NCBI GenBank assembly: GCA_905116865.2
Contig: CAJHNH020000223.1
Span: forward strand, 259,848-323,847
Length of the DNA: 64,000 bases
Reading direction: 5' to 3'
Source: Candidula unifasciata
Taxonomy: Eukaryota; Mollusca; Gastropoda; Stylommatophora; Geomitridae
The notes beneath the pieces were generated by a model. That model made no database searches and was not told the DNA's origin. It worked only from the letters and a program-made list of their open reading frames with translations. Position 1 is the first letter of the stretch. Every line of letters begins with the position of its first letter. A program made the position numbers and the translations under genes. Positions 43,426 to 55,656 of this stretch are shown one piece after another.

Positions 43426-44350
43426 AGGCAGGAAATGATATAAAAACCTAAATGCAAGATATTAACACTTGAAAAAAAAGACATAATAAAGAATCTTGAC
43501 TGCAAATTATAACATTAAAACTTGAAGCAAAGTCATAATATTAGCTTGCAATCAAAACATGATTTTTAAAACTTGAAAACGAGACATGGTATTAAAAATT
43601 CAAAAAAACAAAATAGTCTTAAAACTTTTGGAAGAAATGAAATTACAAAATGAAAGTACTGCTTGATTTTAAATCTTGAAAGCAGTTGTATGAAAACGTG
43701 AAAGTAAACCATGATATTAAAATTTGATTGCAAGATATGATATTTTAACTTGAAAATAAGATGTAGGATAAAAATTTGAAAGCAGGTCATGATTTTAAAA
43801 GTCATTTTTTCAAAAACCTAACTCTTTGAGTCCCAGGGGGTTTAGCATCAGAGACCCAAGAGGTGGTAATGCGGATGTTTCTATTTCACTAGTGTAACAA
43901 ATTAAAGCCTACTATACCAATTCAGCTGCTGTGCAATATATACATATTATAAATCAAAGTGACCAGGAACTGTTGGGGAGTACTAATAGAATACTTCTGC
44001 AACAAACAGTTCTGTTAGTAGTTAAATATTAGTTAAAAAAACAGTCAGTATGTTTATAGAAATTAGCAAAATGAAATAATAAGGTTTCTACTAACTACCA
44101 TGGCACTCAAGACAAAATTGTTACCATATATCCAAAGTGAATCACAAGTAAACATGAACCAGCATAAGTAAAATATAAACTCAGTCTGTACATTAAATCT
44201 CTTTCCAGAGAATCTTTTGGTATTAATTTCTATTGCTCTTATCATATGATAGTCTATGTAGTTGGTATCACAAACACCTTACAGTCTAAAAGTTATGTAT
44301 TCAACCTCAGCTGGATTTTTTTTTAAATTGTAAATTTTCAATTTCATTTT

Positions 44351-44368
44351 GGGGGGGGGGGGGGGGGG
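44351..44368. repeat. Poly-G tract next to the gap
   Basis: About 18 G just before a SINE head; assemblies often stop at such tracts. Confidence 0.75.
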
Positions 44369-44369
44369 C

Positions 44370-44487
44370 TGAGTGGTCTCCAGGTATGGCATCCACCTAA
44401 AGTGCTGGAGATCCCGGCTTTAAGCCCCAGTGAAGGCTGGGATTTTTTCACGTCAACTTCTAGCAATTTCCTTTGGTCTCTGGACGC
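44370..44487 (+). mobile_element. SINE family C, cut by the gap
   Basis: CTGAGTGGTCTCCAGGTATG...GGAGATCCCGGCTTTAAGCC...GCTGGGATTTTTTCACGTCA matches the head and first body part of 62540-62830. It stops at GGACGC, directly before the N run. Confidence 0.7.
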
Positions 44488-44504
44488 NNNNNNNNNNNNN
44501 NNNN
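44488..44504. other. Assembly gap (17 N) and possible misjoin
   Basis: The only ambiguous bases of the window. Sequence on the right (44505-45020) is unlike the left: G-rich, with many GGG/GGGG and CCCC runs, as in error-prone read ends. No VPS13 exon follows. Confidence 0.9.
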
Positions 44505-45309
44505 GGGAAGGGGACTTTGGGTTGGGGCGGCAGGAAGAGGGGTTTAAAAGTGGGGTATTTTATGTTTGGTTTTAATTGGGATATTTTCGGGTAGGGAGGG
44601 TAGTTTATGAAATTTTTTGGGGTTGGATAGGATGGGTCTTGTGTGGGGTATTTATGTATAGGTGTTCGGGAATTGGCTAACCGGGAAACGCCGGCCCCGG
44701 GCCACTAAGACAGGACTGTGACAGTTTGATGGGTCGCTTTGGCGATAAAAAAGAACCCTTTTAATCCCCCGGTTGGGGTTTGTAAAACCAGAGTTTTGCC
44801 TTTCGAACTACTGGGGGGGCATTGAAAAGGGGCCCTTTCCACCAGGGGGGCCCAAAGAAAATAGGTGGTAAACACTGCGGGGAATTTAAACTGTCTATTT
44901 TTAACCGTATTTTAAATAAAGTTGTCGTGGGTTGCTCTGGTGCGTTCTTTTTTCAGTTTTTTGTGGTTTTAATCTAGGCGGGGGGTCTGAAGGGGCCCTA
45001 TTTAAAGCGAGCCAGGGGCCACGGACCGCAAGGTCATACAGAGGTTTGTGACATAGAGTGAGTTCGAACTAGCTTGGATGCCGCTTTGCATCGGCAAGTC
45101 AAAAACTCGTTGTTGGGAACAACAAAATGTTGGGAGGTGTGGTGTCTAATGTTCAGGACTGAGTAGTAGCAGCCAAAGAGTGGGGCAATGAGGGCCTCTG
45201 ATATCTGGTTTGATGACATGGAATTTGTGATATTGTTGAAAATTGTTACGCGAGGTGCAGGCACCAATGCCGAGCCCAGCGCGTAGGCGTCAGTCGTCAA
45301 GGTCACAGT

Positions 45310-46230
45310 GGCCGGGACAATGATATCAGCCTTAGTAAAACGACCTATTCTGAAATTTATTATTCTTTTCTAAGCTCATACTTTATATTCTTTGAATTAA
45401 TTTGTCTTTTCAGAAACCTTGGGGCTAAAAGAAATCACTTCAACATACACACTGTTGCATAAAGTGCAGGGTTTTTGTTACGGTACTGACTCTCTGGCAG
45501 AAGAATATAGGATCATTTTACATCTCTACTGAATTCATTGTGATTACCGACCCTAGTGTGAGTTCCGTTTAAAGTGCTGGTTGATTTCAACCTCAAGAAT
45601 CCTGCTCATACAATGATAACCACTGGGTCATGTCATGCAATTGCTGCAAAGTTACAAGTTCATGATCAAAATTAAATTGATGATAGTTTAACGATGATGA
45701 AGAATTCATGTGATTTCCAAATTCTCTGGAATTATAGTGAAGTTCGCTAAGCAGTCTGGAAGTAGGAAAAAACGGCAATACTAACATACACAAACACTTT
45801 TCTCTTGGATTACTTCTGGATTACAGTCCAAGTTTGTGATTTATAGTTTTTGCTTTTATAAAAAGATCTGACAGGAAATTAATGAATGATAACGCATCTC
45901 TTCTAATTTCCTTTGTGAACTTCTTAGTTCTCTTGATACCATTATTACATCGTTCAGAACCTTGAATTTTGGTACAAGAAATTAGATTCTCACAGGAAAT
46001 AAGGATGACGAAACATGTCAAACTGAATTCAGTTTGGGAATTTCTAGACAATAAAATCACTTGGACTATGAGATGTTTTGTTTTTTCCTAACCTTGACGT
46101 TTAGATAAATGCGACTAACATGCACGAAACAACCGAATTTATGCTATGCTTTTGCATTGAAGTACAAAATCTGTGGTTTAAAAAACAAAGGCATTTCAAA
46201 AATTATTGATTTATTAAGCATTCTCTTTGT
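45310..46230. other. Unassigned stretch right of the gap
   Basis: No exon, repeat array or mobile element recognised. ORFs on the minus strand at 45593-45793 and 45821-46060 have no known features. Confidence 0.4.
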
Positions 46231-46234
46231 TCTC

Positions 46235-46905
46235 TCGGCAGCCAATTCCCTTCTAGATGTAAACTAATTGCCATCTAATCTGTGGCAGCCTACTTATCCA
46301 GTTCTATAGTTTTTGTTAAAACGGACTCAACAATTCAAGCCGGTTCCTCCAGATCCCCTTGTAGACTATTTCAAATATGATTTAAACCAAATATAGAGTT
46401 CTCTTGTAATTGTAGGATTATCTCCAGTATTATCGACTCCATTGTGTCAAGTTCTCTTTTAAGTTTATCTCCCCACATGCAGCTTATATGTCAGAGCCTC
46501 CTCATAAACTTATTTATATCTATATCAGCCCATTACGTCGAGTTCTCTTAATAGTTGAAGACTTCTCCAACATTATTCGGAAAGCATCTGAGGTTCCTCA
46601 TACAGTTGTAACCCATCTGCCGAGTTCACTTGTCGAGCTGTAAAACTTCTCCACGTGTATCAACCAATTTGTCAAGTGTCGTACCGGTGCCAGATCATCT
46701 CCAACTATTATCACCCATCTGTTGAGAACCCTGGTAAACAAAAAAAAAAAAGAAAAAAAAAAAAAAAAATATTCGGAGACCGACACAACTTGGACTAAGT
46801 TCATTTTGTCCCAGTCTCCCTGCATTTGTAGACGTACCTCTAACGCTATTAACCTATCTGTAACAGAAATAGACACATTAACTCTTACTCGTAATACTCA
46901 GGCAA
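46235..46905 (+). repeat. Old degenerate ~65-75-bp tandem repeat
   Basis: Recurring order (C)TTCTCCA(A) - TATTAT/TATCA - CCCATCTG - GTTGAGTTCTCTT at about 46310, 46380, 46430, 46520, 46600, 46650 and 46700. Units are strongly diverged. An A-rich run at 46740-46768 interrupts. Confidence 0.5.
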
Positions 46906-47639
46906 TATACAAGTAATGTCAGTCTCCTTAAGCGTATAAACCACACTATTCATTTACTTGCGTCTTAAGCGTGTGGTGTGTTTTTTTTTTTTTTACGTAC
47001 CTCTGGTATAGGAACTTCTTACCTTTGATCAAAATAACCTGAATTGATTTGACCACGGATTGCTTTTAATGCTTCGCGATATAATGTGTGACTGCTTGGG
47101 ATAGTAGTACTTTCGTGATTTATTGGCGCTTTTACTTCTCCAAATTGACAAACCAGCTTGACCTTTTTTGTGTTTAAAGGAGATGGCAGACAAAAACCCA
47201 TTAAGGATAAGTTGTATTGGTGTTATTTAAGTAAAGTCATAGCAGTAGAAGCGACCATAGTGCAAGCGTTTGTGTCTTAATTTTTGCCAGAAAATGTTTC
47301 ATTACTCTTCGAAGTTCCAGGGCTAGATATCCGACGGCGGACGGATGCGAGGGGAAACACACAGTATATGGCTCTTAGAAAGTAGTACAAAAGCTGCAGT
47401 TTCAATGAGATTAGTGCATTCGCTGTGTAATGTTATTTATAACAATAAAACGTGTACTGTTCAATACAGAAGTATGAGTTTTCGAGGGGATATTACAGCT
47501 CCATACAAGGCTAGGAACAATGTGGCACACCAAGCACCGGATCTGTCTACAATGGACTACCCCGGGATAACTGAGCACATTCGGCGGAACCGTCATCGTC
47601 ATCGCCGTGGTGATCATAGAACAAAACGCATGCAGCAAT

Positions 47640-48215
47640 GAACTCAATTATCCACAAGGGCTCAAAACGCTGAAAAAGAAGAAGCACAGAAAAACATAAG
47701 GGGCCATGTAATTTCACCCCAGGCCCAAATTATGTTGAAATATCTGAAGGAAGAAGATACATTTGTCAATATTATCAATGTTTACAGACCAAGCAAAAGT
47801 GAACGAGTGGATGTCAAAGAAGACTTTTTTGAACTGTCCCAAGGCCATAGATGATTGTTATGATGATATATCCTCTTTGGAGATCTACATGCCAGAGATG
47901 GTGGAGTGGGGCAATCGGAAAATACAGTGAAGATGTTTTAAGTGAAGATGGCAAGAGAACCTTACAAACTAGAGTGGATCAGTCATAGTTACGATGGTTT
48001 GGACGTGTTTGCCGAATGCGAGAGAATCTGCCACCACGGCAGGCAGGGGAGATCAAGAACCAGAACGAGTCAGAGTTCGCTGGACAACAACCGACATTGC
48101 CTGACTGACTTGAAAAGAACACAGCCAACTAGAAAATTAGACAAAGAAGTCTGGCGATCTCTTTAGCAAATCTCTACATTCTACGGTGGAAGAGGATTGA
48201 CTAAGTAAGTAAACA
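47640..48215 (+). pseudogene. Internally deleted LINE: endonuclease piece joined to ORF2 tail
   Basis: Frames read NIINVYRPSKSERVDVK, then GDLHARDGGVGQ (the GD.N.R.G endonuclease motif, near 47885), and directly after it SYDGLD or, in another frame, LRWFGRVCRMRENLPPRQ, the ORF2 C-terminal motif near 47990. The reverse transcriptase that should lie between is missing. Confidence 0.6.
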
Positions 48216-48739
48216 AGCGTTTCTGAGCCTATAGGGAATTTTTTTTAAAAGATATTTATATATCCAATCTTAATTACATGAAATTGAATAGAGGACGGTT
48301 AGACGAGTAGTGAGCATTCGTGTAGAAGCGGCAGAGATGTGTTATAGACGAAAGATGAGCTAGATAAACAGTTTAATGAAGATGTCTTGACAGAAATTAC
48401 TGAGGTATAGAACGCATTATCAGGAGGAGGCCATCTACATTCTGTGGTCCCGTCATGAGACGGAGAAAACTGGAGTACATACTGATGGTGGGCAAGTTAC
48501 AGGGAGAAAGGAACAGATGACGCCATTCTGGGCAGTTTAGCTTCATGTGGGGGCACCATCTAGAGAGGGCATACATCCAATGACCACGTAACAAGCGTGA
48601 CGTAAAAGGCGACTACTTATAGGTTTGCTGAAATCCGATGATTAGACCAACAAGTGCAGATATCGGACCCCAGCAGTAACCCACAAAATAATATGCCAAC
48701 CGCCATTTTACGGACGAACCCAGAAGAAAAAGAAAATGT

Positions 48740-50356
48740 TGCCTCTTGCATTAGTGTATCGTTCTGAGACTTCAAAGTGTTTGTTGGATGTGTTTGTTTC
48801 TTCTAACAAAGTATTGTTCTGAGACTTCAAAGTGTTTGTTGGATGTGTTTGTTTCTTCTAACAGTGTATCGTTCTGAGACTTCAAAGTGTTTGTTGGATG
48901 TGTTTGTTTCTTCTAACAGTGTATCGTTCTGAGACTTCAAAGTGTTTGTTGGATGTGTTTGTTTCTTCTAACAAAGTATTGTTCTGAGACTTCAAAGTGT
49001 TTTGTTGGATGTGTTTGTTTCTTCTAACAGTGTATCGTTCTGAGACTTCAAAGTGTTTGTTGGATGTGTTTGTTTCTTCTAACAGTGTATTGTTCGGAGA
49101 CTTCAAAGTGTTTGCTGGATGTGTTTTTTTTTCTAACAGTGTATCGTTCTGAGACTTCAAAGTGTTTGTTGGATCTATTTATTTCTTCTAACAGTGTATC
49201 GTTCTGAGACTTCAAGGTGTTTGTTGGATGTGTTTGTTTCTTCTCACATTGTATCGTTCTGAGACTTCAAAGTGTTTGTTGGATGTGTTTGTTTCTTCTA
49301 ACAGTGTATCGTTCTGAGACTTCAAAATGTTTTGTTGGATGTGTTTGTTTCTTCTAACAGTGTATTGTTCTGAGACTTTAAAGTGTTTGCTGGATGTGTT
49401 TTTTTTTTCTTCCAGTGGATCGTTTTATGACTTCAAAGTGTTTGCTGGATGTGTTTGTTTCTTCTAACAGTGTATCGTTCTGAGACTTTAAAGTGTTTGC
49501 TGGATGTGTTTGTTTCTTCAAGCAGTATTTCGTTCTGAGACTTCAAAGTGTTTGTTGGATGTGTTTGTTTTTTATAACAGTGTATCGTTCTGAGTCTTCA
49601 AAGTGTTTGTAGGATGTGTTTGTTTCTTCTAACAGTGTATCGTTCTATGACTTCAAAGTATTTGTTGGATGTGTTTGTTTCTTATAACAGTGTATCGTTC
49701 TATGACTTCAAAGTGTTTGTTGAATGTGTTTGTTTCTTCTCACAGTGTGTCGTTCTGAGACTTCAAAGTGTTTGTTGGATGTTTTTGTTTCTTATAACAG
49801 TGTATCGTTCTATGACTTCAAAGTGTTTGTTGGATGTGTTTGTTTCTTATAATAGTGTATCGTTCTATGACTTCAAAGTGTTTGTTGGATGTGTTTGTTT
49901 CTTCTAACAGTGTATCGTTCTGAGACTTCAAGGTGTTTGCTGGATGTGTTTGTTTCTTCTAACAGTGTATCGTTCTGAGACTTCAAAGTGTTTGCTGGAT
50001 GTGTTTGTTTCTTCTAACAGTGTATCGTTCTGAGACTTCAAAGTGTTTGTTGAATGTGTTTGTTTCTTCTAACACTGTATCGTTCTGAGACTTCAAAGTG
50101 TTTGCTGGATGTGTTTGTTTCTTCTAACAGTGTATCGTTCTGAGACTTCAAAGTGTTTGCTGGATGTGTTTGTTTCTTCTAACAGTGTATCGTTCTGAGA
50201 CTTCAAAGTGTTTGCTGGATGTGTTTGTTTCTTCTAACAGTGTGTCGTTCTATGACTTCAAGGTGTTTGCTGGATGTGTTTGTTTCTTCTAACAGTGTAT
50301 CGTTCTGAGACTTCAAATTGTTTGTTGGATCTATTTGTTTCTTCTAACAGTGTATC
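48740..50356 (+). repeat. 55-bp minisatellite, ~29 copies
   Basis: Unit GTGTATCGTTCTGAGACTTC + AAAGTGTTTGTTGGATGTGT + TTGTTTCTTCTAACA. Continues, degraded, after the LINE insertion at 53595-53900. ORFs through it are artefacts. Confidence 0.95.
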
Positions 50357-50621
50357 CGCCTGTGTGTCACCGGGGCCCTCACGGGAAGCAAAGAATAGCG
50401 ACACTGCACCCTACCAGGCATGTCGTAAGAGGCGACTAAGGGTAGGGTTGGGCTTGAGGTTGGCTACCTCATCCTGTAAAAACCATAGCCACAAAAACCA
50501 ACCAACCATGGATAAGTCAAAAAGAGAAGCAAATAAAATCCAGCCAACCAAGATGAGGGGAGGCTCTTCAAATAGAAGAAGTATGACAAGGTGAGGAGAA
50601 AGCCGTAAGGAGTCCGGATCG

Positions 50622-51592
50622 TTGACCCACCTCCTCTCAGCTAGGAAAACCTCCAGAATTGGCACCTGGAATGTTAGAACTCTCTATGATATAGGGAGAA
50701 CAATGGAAGTAACAAAGGAAATGAAACATTATAGAATTAGTATTTCGGGGTTATGTGAAACTAGATGGACTGGGACAGGGAAAAGTATTCTTAATTCAGG
50801 AGAAAGTATGTTGTTCTCAGGACACACAGAGGAAAATTCGCCGCACAGTGAAGGAGTGGCCCATTGCTACCAAAAGAAGCAGACAGGGCACTAATAGAAT
50901 GGGAAGCTGTGAGTCCCAGAATAATAAGAGCATCTTTTAGAACAGTAAAACAGAAGGTGAACATGTCGGTAATACTGTGTTATACACCAACAAATGATAA
51001 AGATGCATCTGTTAGGGAATAATTTTACATGCAGCTTCAAAATATTATAAACAATGAAAGAAAGGGCAACTTAAAAATGTTGATGGGTGACTTAAATGCT
51101 AAGATAGGATCAGACAACACAGGTTATGAAGAAATTATGGGGAGACACGGTCTAGGAGTAATGAATGAAAATGGAGAATTGTTCACAAATTTTTGTGCAG
51201 GTAACCAGTATGTTATTGGTGGAAGTATTTTTCCCCAAAAAAGAATACACAAGGCAACATGGGAATCACCAGACCATAAGACAACTAATCAAATTGACCA
51301 CATATGTATTAACAAACAGTTAAGATCATCCCTTTATAATGTTAGGGCTTTCAGAGGTGCCGATGTATTTACTGACCATTTCCTGGTGATAAGTAAAATC
51401 AAGTTGAAACTAAAAAGATATATAACATCTTACAATCATAGAAACCAATATAATGTAGGCTTTCTCATAGATAAAGAAATTAAGGAACAGTTCTCAGTTA
51501 CGGTCTCTAATAAGTACCAGGTGTTGCAGCAGTTAGCTGAAGATGTCAACACAGAAGTCTGCTGGGATCAGATCAAAGGAATCTGGAATTAA
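50622..51592 (+). pseudogene. LINE apurinic-type endonuclease domain, broken
   Basis: GTWNVRTLYDIGRTMEV and SGLCETRWTGTGK (50650-50790), then after frame changes MGDLNAKIGSDNTG (about 51085), QIDHICINKQLRSS (about 51290) and TDHFLVISKIKLK. These are the N, GD.N.(R/K).G and (S/T)DH motifs of the exonuclease-endonuclease-phosphatase fold. At least two frameshifts between 50800 and 51029, and a stop at 51590. Confidence 0.85.
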
Positions 51593-51594
51593 TC

Positions 51595-53571
51595 TTGCGT
51601 AGAAGTTCTAGGCAAGAAAGAAAGGATACATAAAGCATGGATAACACCAGAAACCATTAAACTGATTGAAGATAGGAAAAGTAAAAAGTCAGAATTAAAC
51701 AATAGCGAAACTAGAGCTGCTAAAGCTAGAGCTCAGGAGAATTACACAGAAGCCAACAAGGAAGTTAGGAGGCATTTAAGGGCAGATAAAGTGAAATATA
51801 TAAATGATCTAGCACAAGAAGCGGAGACAGCAGCAGCAAAAGGAAACCTCAGAGAACTTTACAGTGACACAAGAAAATTAGTAGGTAAATATAGTCAGCC
51901 AACCGGATCAATCAAAAATAGTCAAGGAAAGGTACTTACTAACACTAAATATCAAATGGACAGATGAGTTGAATATTTTGAAATGCTTCTAAATAGACCA
52001 GGCCCAGAGGTTCCCCCAGATATCCAGCCTTTAGAAATGGAACTGGATATCAACTGTGAGATACCATCCAAAGAGGAAATTAGAAAAGCTATAAATCTTC
52101 TTAAGGAAGGAAAGGCGTCAGGCCCAGAAGGTATCCCAACTGAAGCCATCAGGACCAACATAAACACATCAACAGAATTGCTACATAGATTATTCAGTGA
52201 AGTCTGGGAGACCGAAGAAATACCAGCAGACTGGAGAGAAGGATATCTTGTGAAACTGCCCAAAAAAGGTGATCTACAGGAGTGTGAAAACTATAGAAGA
52301 ATTATGTTGCTGTCAGTTCCTGGAAAAATATTAAGTAGAATTTTTTGGAAAGATTAAAAGATGCTATTGATAAAATGCTAAGAGATGAGCAGGCAGGTTT
52401 TCGGTCAAACAGATCCTGTACTGATCATATAGCCACATTACGTATCATAATAGAGCAAAGCATTGAACTGAACTCACCACTTTACATTGGATTTATAGAC
52501 TATGAAAAAGCATTTGACAGCATTGATAGGGAATCTCTCTGGAAATTGATGGAGCACTATGGAATCCCACAGAAAATTATCAACTTAGTAAAGGCAACAT
52601 ATAAAGACATGAAATGTCGAGTTCTTCATGAGGGAAAGCTAACAGATGATTTTGAAATAAAAACAGGTGTGCGACAGGGATGTCTTTTGTCGCCTCTCTT
52701 ATTTTTACTGGCTATAGACTGGACAATGAAAACAGTAACTGCTAACACCAAGAATGGAATTCAGTGGACCCCTACAAAACAGCTTGATGATCTGGACTTC
52801 GCTGATGATATTGCTCTTCTGTCCCATTCACGGAATCAGATACAAGATAAATTAAATATACTTAATGCGAGATCACAGCAGCTTGGTCTGAAAATCCATA
52901 AAGGAAAGACAAAGACAATGAGAATAAATCAGGCAAATAGTAATGTGGTTTCTCTTAATGGCACCCCACTCCAAGACGTGGAGTCGTACACCTATTTAGG
53001 CAGTAATGTAGATAAAGATGGAGGAACTGATAGAGATATTAAAATAAGAATACAAAAGGCAAGAGGGGCTTTCATAGCACTAGGGAATTTGTGGAGGTCA
53101 AAAGAAATTAAAAGAAATACTAAACTAAAATTTTTTAATTCTAATGTCAAATCAGTACTATTGTATGGAGCGGAAACATGGAGAACAACCAAGGCAATTA
53201 CTAATAAATTACAGACATTCATTAACTGGTGCCTGCGCAGAATAGAGGGAATAAAATGGTATGATAGAATAACTAATGTAGAACTTTGGGAGAGAACTAA
53301 ACAGGCTCCAGTGGATCAGGAGGTGAGAAAAAGACGCTGGCGTTGGATAGGGCACACACTGAGAAAACAAGAGAACAGCATAACTAGAATGTCTTTGCAT
53401 TGGAACCCACAGGGGCATAGAAATAAAGGAAGGCAAAAAACACACGGGGAAGAGAGCTGGAGAATGAAGTTAGAAAGATTGGGAGGACATAGGGAGAGCT
53501 CCATGCAATGGCGAAGGATAGAACGACTTGGCCTTGAGTTGGTTGAGGGCCTATGCTCCATTGGGGGATAG
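51595..53571 (+). pseudogene. LINE reverse transcriptase, broken
   Basis: A helical linker (KARAQENYTEANKEVRR), then GKASGPEGIPTEAI near 52115, FIDYEKAFDSIDRESLW near 52500, GVRQGCLLSPLLFLLAID near 52670 and the catalytic LDFADDIALLS near 52800, i.e. RT motifs in order. Then RRWRWIGHTLRKQ near 53335 and NPQGHRNKGRQ. A TGA at 51964 and a frameshift near 52345-52357 split it; the last 408 codons are intact. Confidence 0.92.
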
Positions 53572-53594
53572 AAAGGCAGAAAAAGAAGAAGAAG

Positions 53595-53905
53595 AACAGT
53601 GTATCATTCTGAGACTTCAAAATGTTTGTTGGATGTGTTTTATTTCTTCAAGCAGTATATTGTTCTGACACTTTCTGTGGTTTTGTTTGCATCCTTCAGA
53701 GGTAATTCATTGTAAAATTTGAAAGTGTTGGATATTTTTGTAGGATATATTTTTTTTTTTCTTGTAGTGTATAACAGTAAGAGTTGATAGTGTTTTTGGA
53801 TATGTACATTTCTTATAAAGTGTATCATTCTAAGATTTGAAATTGTTTGTTGGGTGTTTTTGTTTCTTCTGACAGTTACTGTTTATAAGATATAACAACG
53901 AGCTG
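53595..53905 (+). repeat. 55-bp minisatellite, part right of the LINE
   Basis: About five decayed units (GTGTATCATTCTGAGACTTC, TTGTTGGATGTGTT...). The much lower identity than left of the LINE suggests only the left half kept being homogenised after the insertion. Confidence 0.8.
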
Positions 53906-54920
53906 TTGGTGTATTTCTTTCTTCTTACATTGCTTAGAGTTGGCAGTTTCTGATACCACTATTTGGTTCGATTGTCATGAGAACCAAAGTCAGTTATAAC
54001 CACCACCCTCCAGTGCAAATTAGAACCACAGACCTTTCGGTCGACATGTAAATGTCAGTAGTATATGAGGCGTAATTTCGGTAAATTTTCTTCCTATGTT
54101 GTTGTAGTATGCGTCCCAATATTGGAAGCAAATGTTTGTTTGTCTTAAAGCCCTACCCCGACATTTGTACAGGCCATAATACAAGCTTGCAGTTGAACGG
54201 GGTTTCTGGGACTTGTGCCCGGGATGATTCTCATCCGAGTTGTGGCACTTTGTGTCACCTGTTTATCCATCGTTGTGCGGTCTTGGTGGGGTTAAACGTT
54301 TATCCAATTTTCTCCATAAGTACTATAACGTATATAAAAATGTACAAAGGTGTGCTTACGTATTTTGTTGTACACGCAATAGCCCTGATTTCGAAAAACA
54401 CTACCTAAATTGCGCCTTATATACTACATACGTCTAAACGCAGCACTAACATAACTCCCAGACTGATCCAGTCTAAAAGGCAGACTGTAATAATTTTTTA
54501 TAGAAATGTGCAATTTAGATTACCATCATTGCTCTCCGGACAGTTCCAGAGGTATCCTAGTCCTCTTAGTAGCAAATCCATCAGCTTCTGTAGATTAACT
54601 ATGTCATTTCAATGTTGATTAACGAGCCACGTACCACGCTTTGTCTGTTTCTTTTCCATGATGCCCCAACGATCTTCAATTCCATAAAACAAAACCCACA
54701 GAATGTCCCTATCAGCAAATGGGTCTGGAATAAATTCGAAGCATTTCTACAGCACAGAGAGCGAATCTTTTCCAAGCATTACAAGATATGACCGTGGCCT
54801 GGGAAGTCGGTGGCAGATACAAGAGGCAGGAGCAAAAGACATTTGCCAATACAGGGAAGATACCTGACAGGCAAATTATCTACAGCAGGAATCGGTGCCA
54901 AACAGATGTTTTCTGTTCAA
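53906..54920. other. Stretch without recognised content
   Basis: No exon or element seen; ORF 54109-54408 (99 codons) has no recognisable motif. Confidence 0.4.
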
Positions 54921-54922
54921 TG

Positions 54923-55160
<238 letters not shown>

Positions 55161-55483
55161 TAATTGCCTGCCTGCCCGTCTGTCTGTCTGTCTGTCTTTA
55201 TGTCTGTCTATCTAACTGCCTATTTGCCTGTCTGTCTGTCAGTCGGTCGGTCGGTCGGTCGGTCTGCCTGCTTGCTTGTTTGCTTTTCTTTTCTATCAGT
55301 CTGTTTACATGTATTTAGGTATTATCTAGGTATGTCCTCCATAGTATCAACGTCTTTAATTCACCTCTTGCACATGAGTTGTTTGTTGTTTATGGTTGTT
55401 GTTTGTTTTGTAGTTCCTTATAATATGCGCCCACCGCATCCTTCACGTCTTTTAAGAATGCAATTCCTCATAGAAGACGGGGC

Positions 55484-55640
55484 AGGTAACGCTTCAGTGA
55501 CAGGGCAGGTAACGCTTCAGTGACAGGGCAGGTAACGCTTCAGTGACAGGGCAGGTAACGCTTCAGTGACATGGCAGGTAACGCTTCAGTGACAGGGCAG
55601 GTAAACGCTTGAGTGACAATGCAGCGAACGCTTTAGTCGT
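55484..55640 (+). repeat. 23-bp minisatellite just before the GPCR exon
   Basis: Six units of GACAGGGCAGGTAACGCTTC + AGT, the last degraded into TTTAGTCGTTTTC, which then becomes the pyrimidine tract of the acceptor at 55656. Each unit holds CAG|GTAACG (donor-like) and CTTCAG (acceptor-like). Confidence 0.93.
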
Positions 55641-55656
55641 TTTCTTCTCTTCACAG

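Larger units (their letters stand above)
50357..53594 (+). mobile_element. LINE (non-LTR retrotransposon), near full length, 3.24 kb
   Basis: Flanked by an 11-bp duplication AACAGTGTATC (50346-50356 and 53595-53605) that is part of the 55-bp array. Order: GC-rich 5' region with a hairpin (CCCTACC 50409-50415 with GGTAGGG, and GTCG/CGAC), AP-type endonuclease, reverse transcriptase, a C-terminal 'WRWIGH.LR' region, and a GAAAAAGAAGAAGAAG end. No LTR, no RNase H seen. It is dead through several frameshifts and two stops. Clade not assigned; RTE-like by length and lack of RNase H (inference). Confidence 0.93.

Noticed and set aside
45034..45306. Minus-strand ORF of 90 codons with NNIT and NNQ motifs
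   Set aside because: No family recognised and no splice context; close to the poor-quality stretch.
47345..47641. Plus-strand ORF of 98 codons rich in H/R at its end
   Set aside because: No recognisable domain, and it runs into a LINE fragment.
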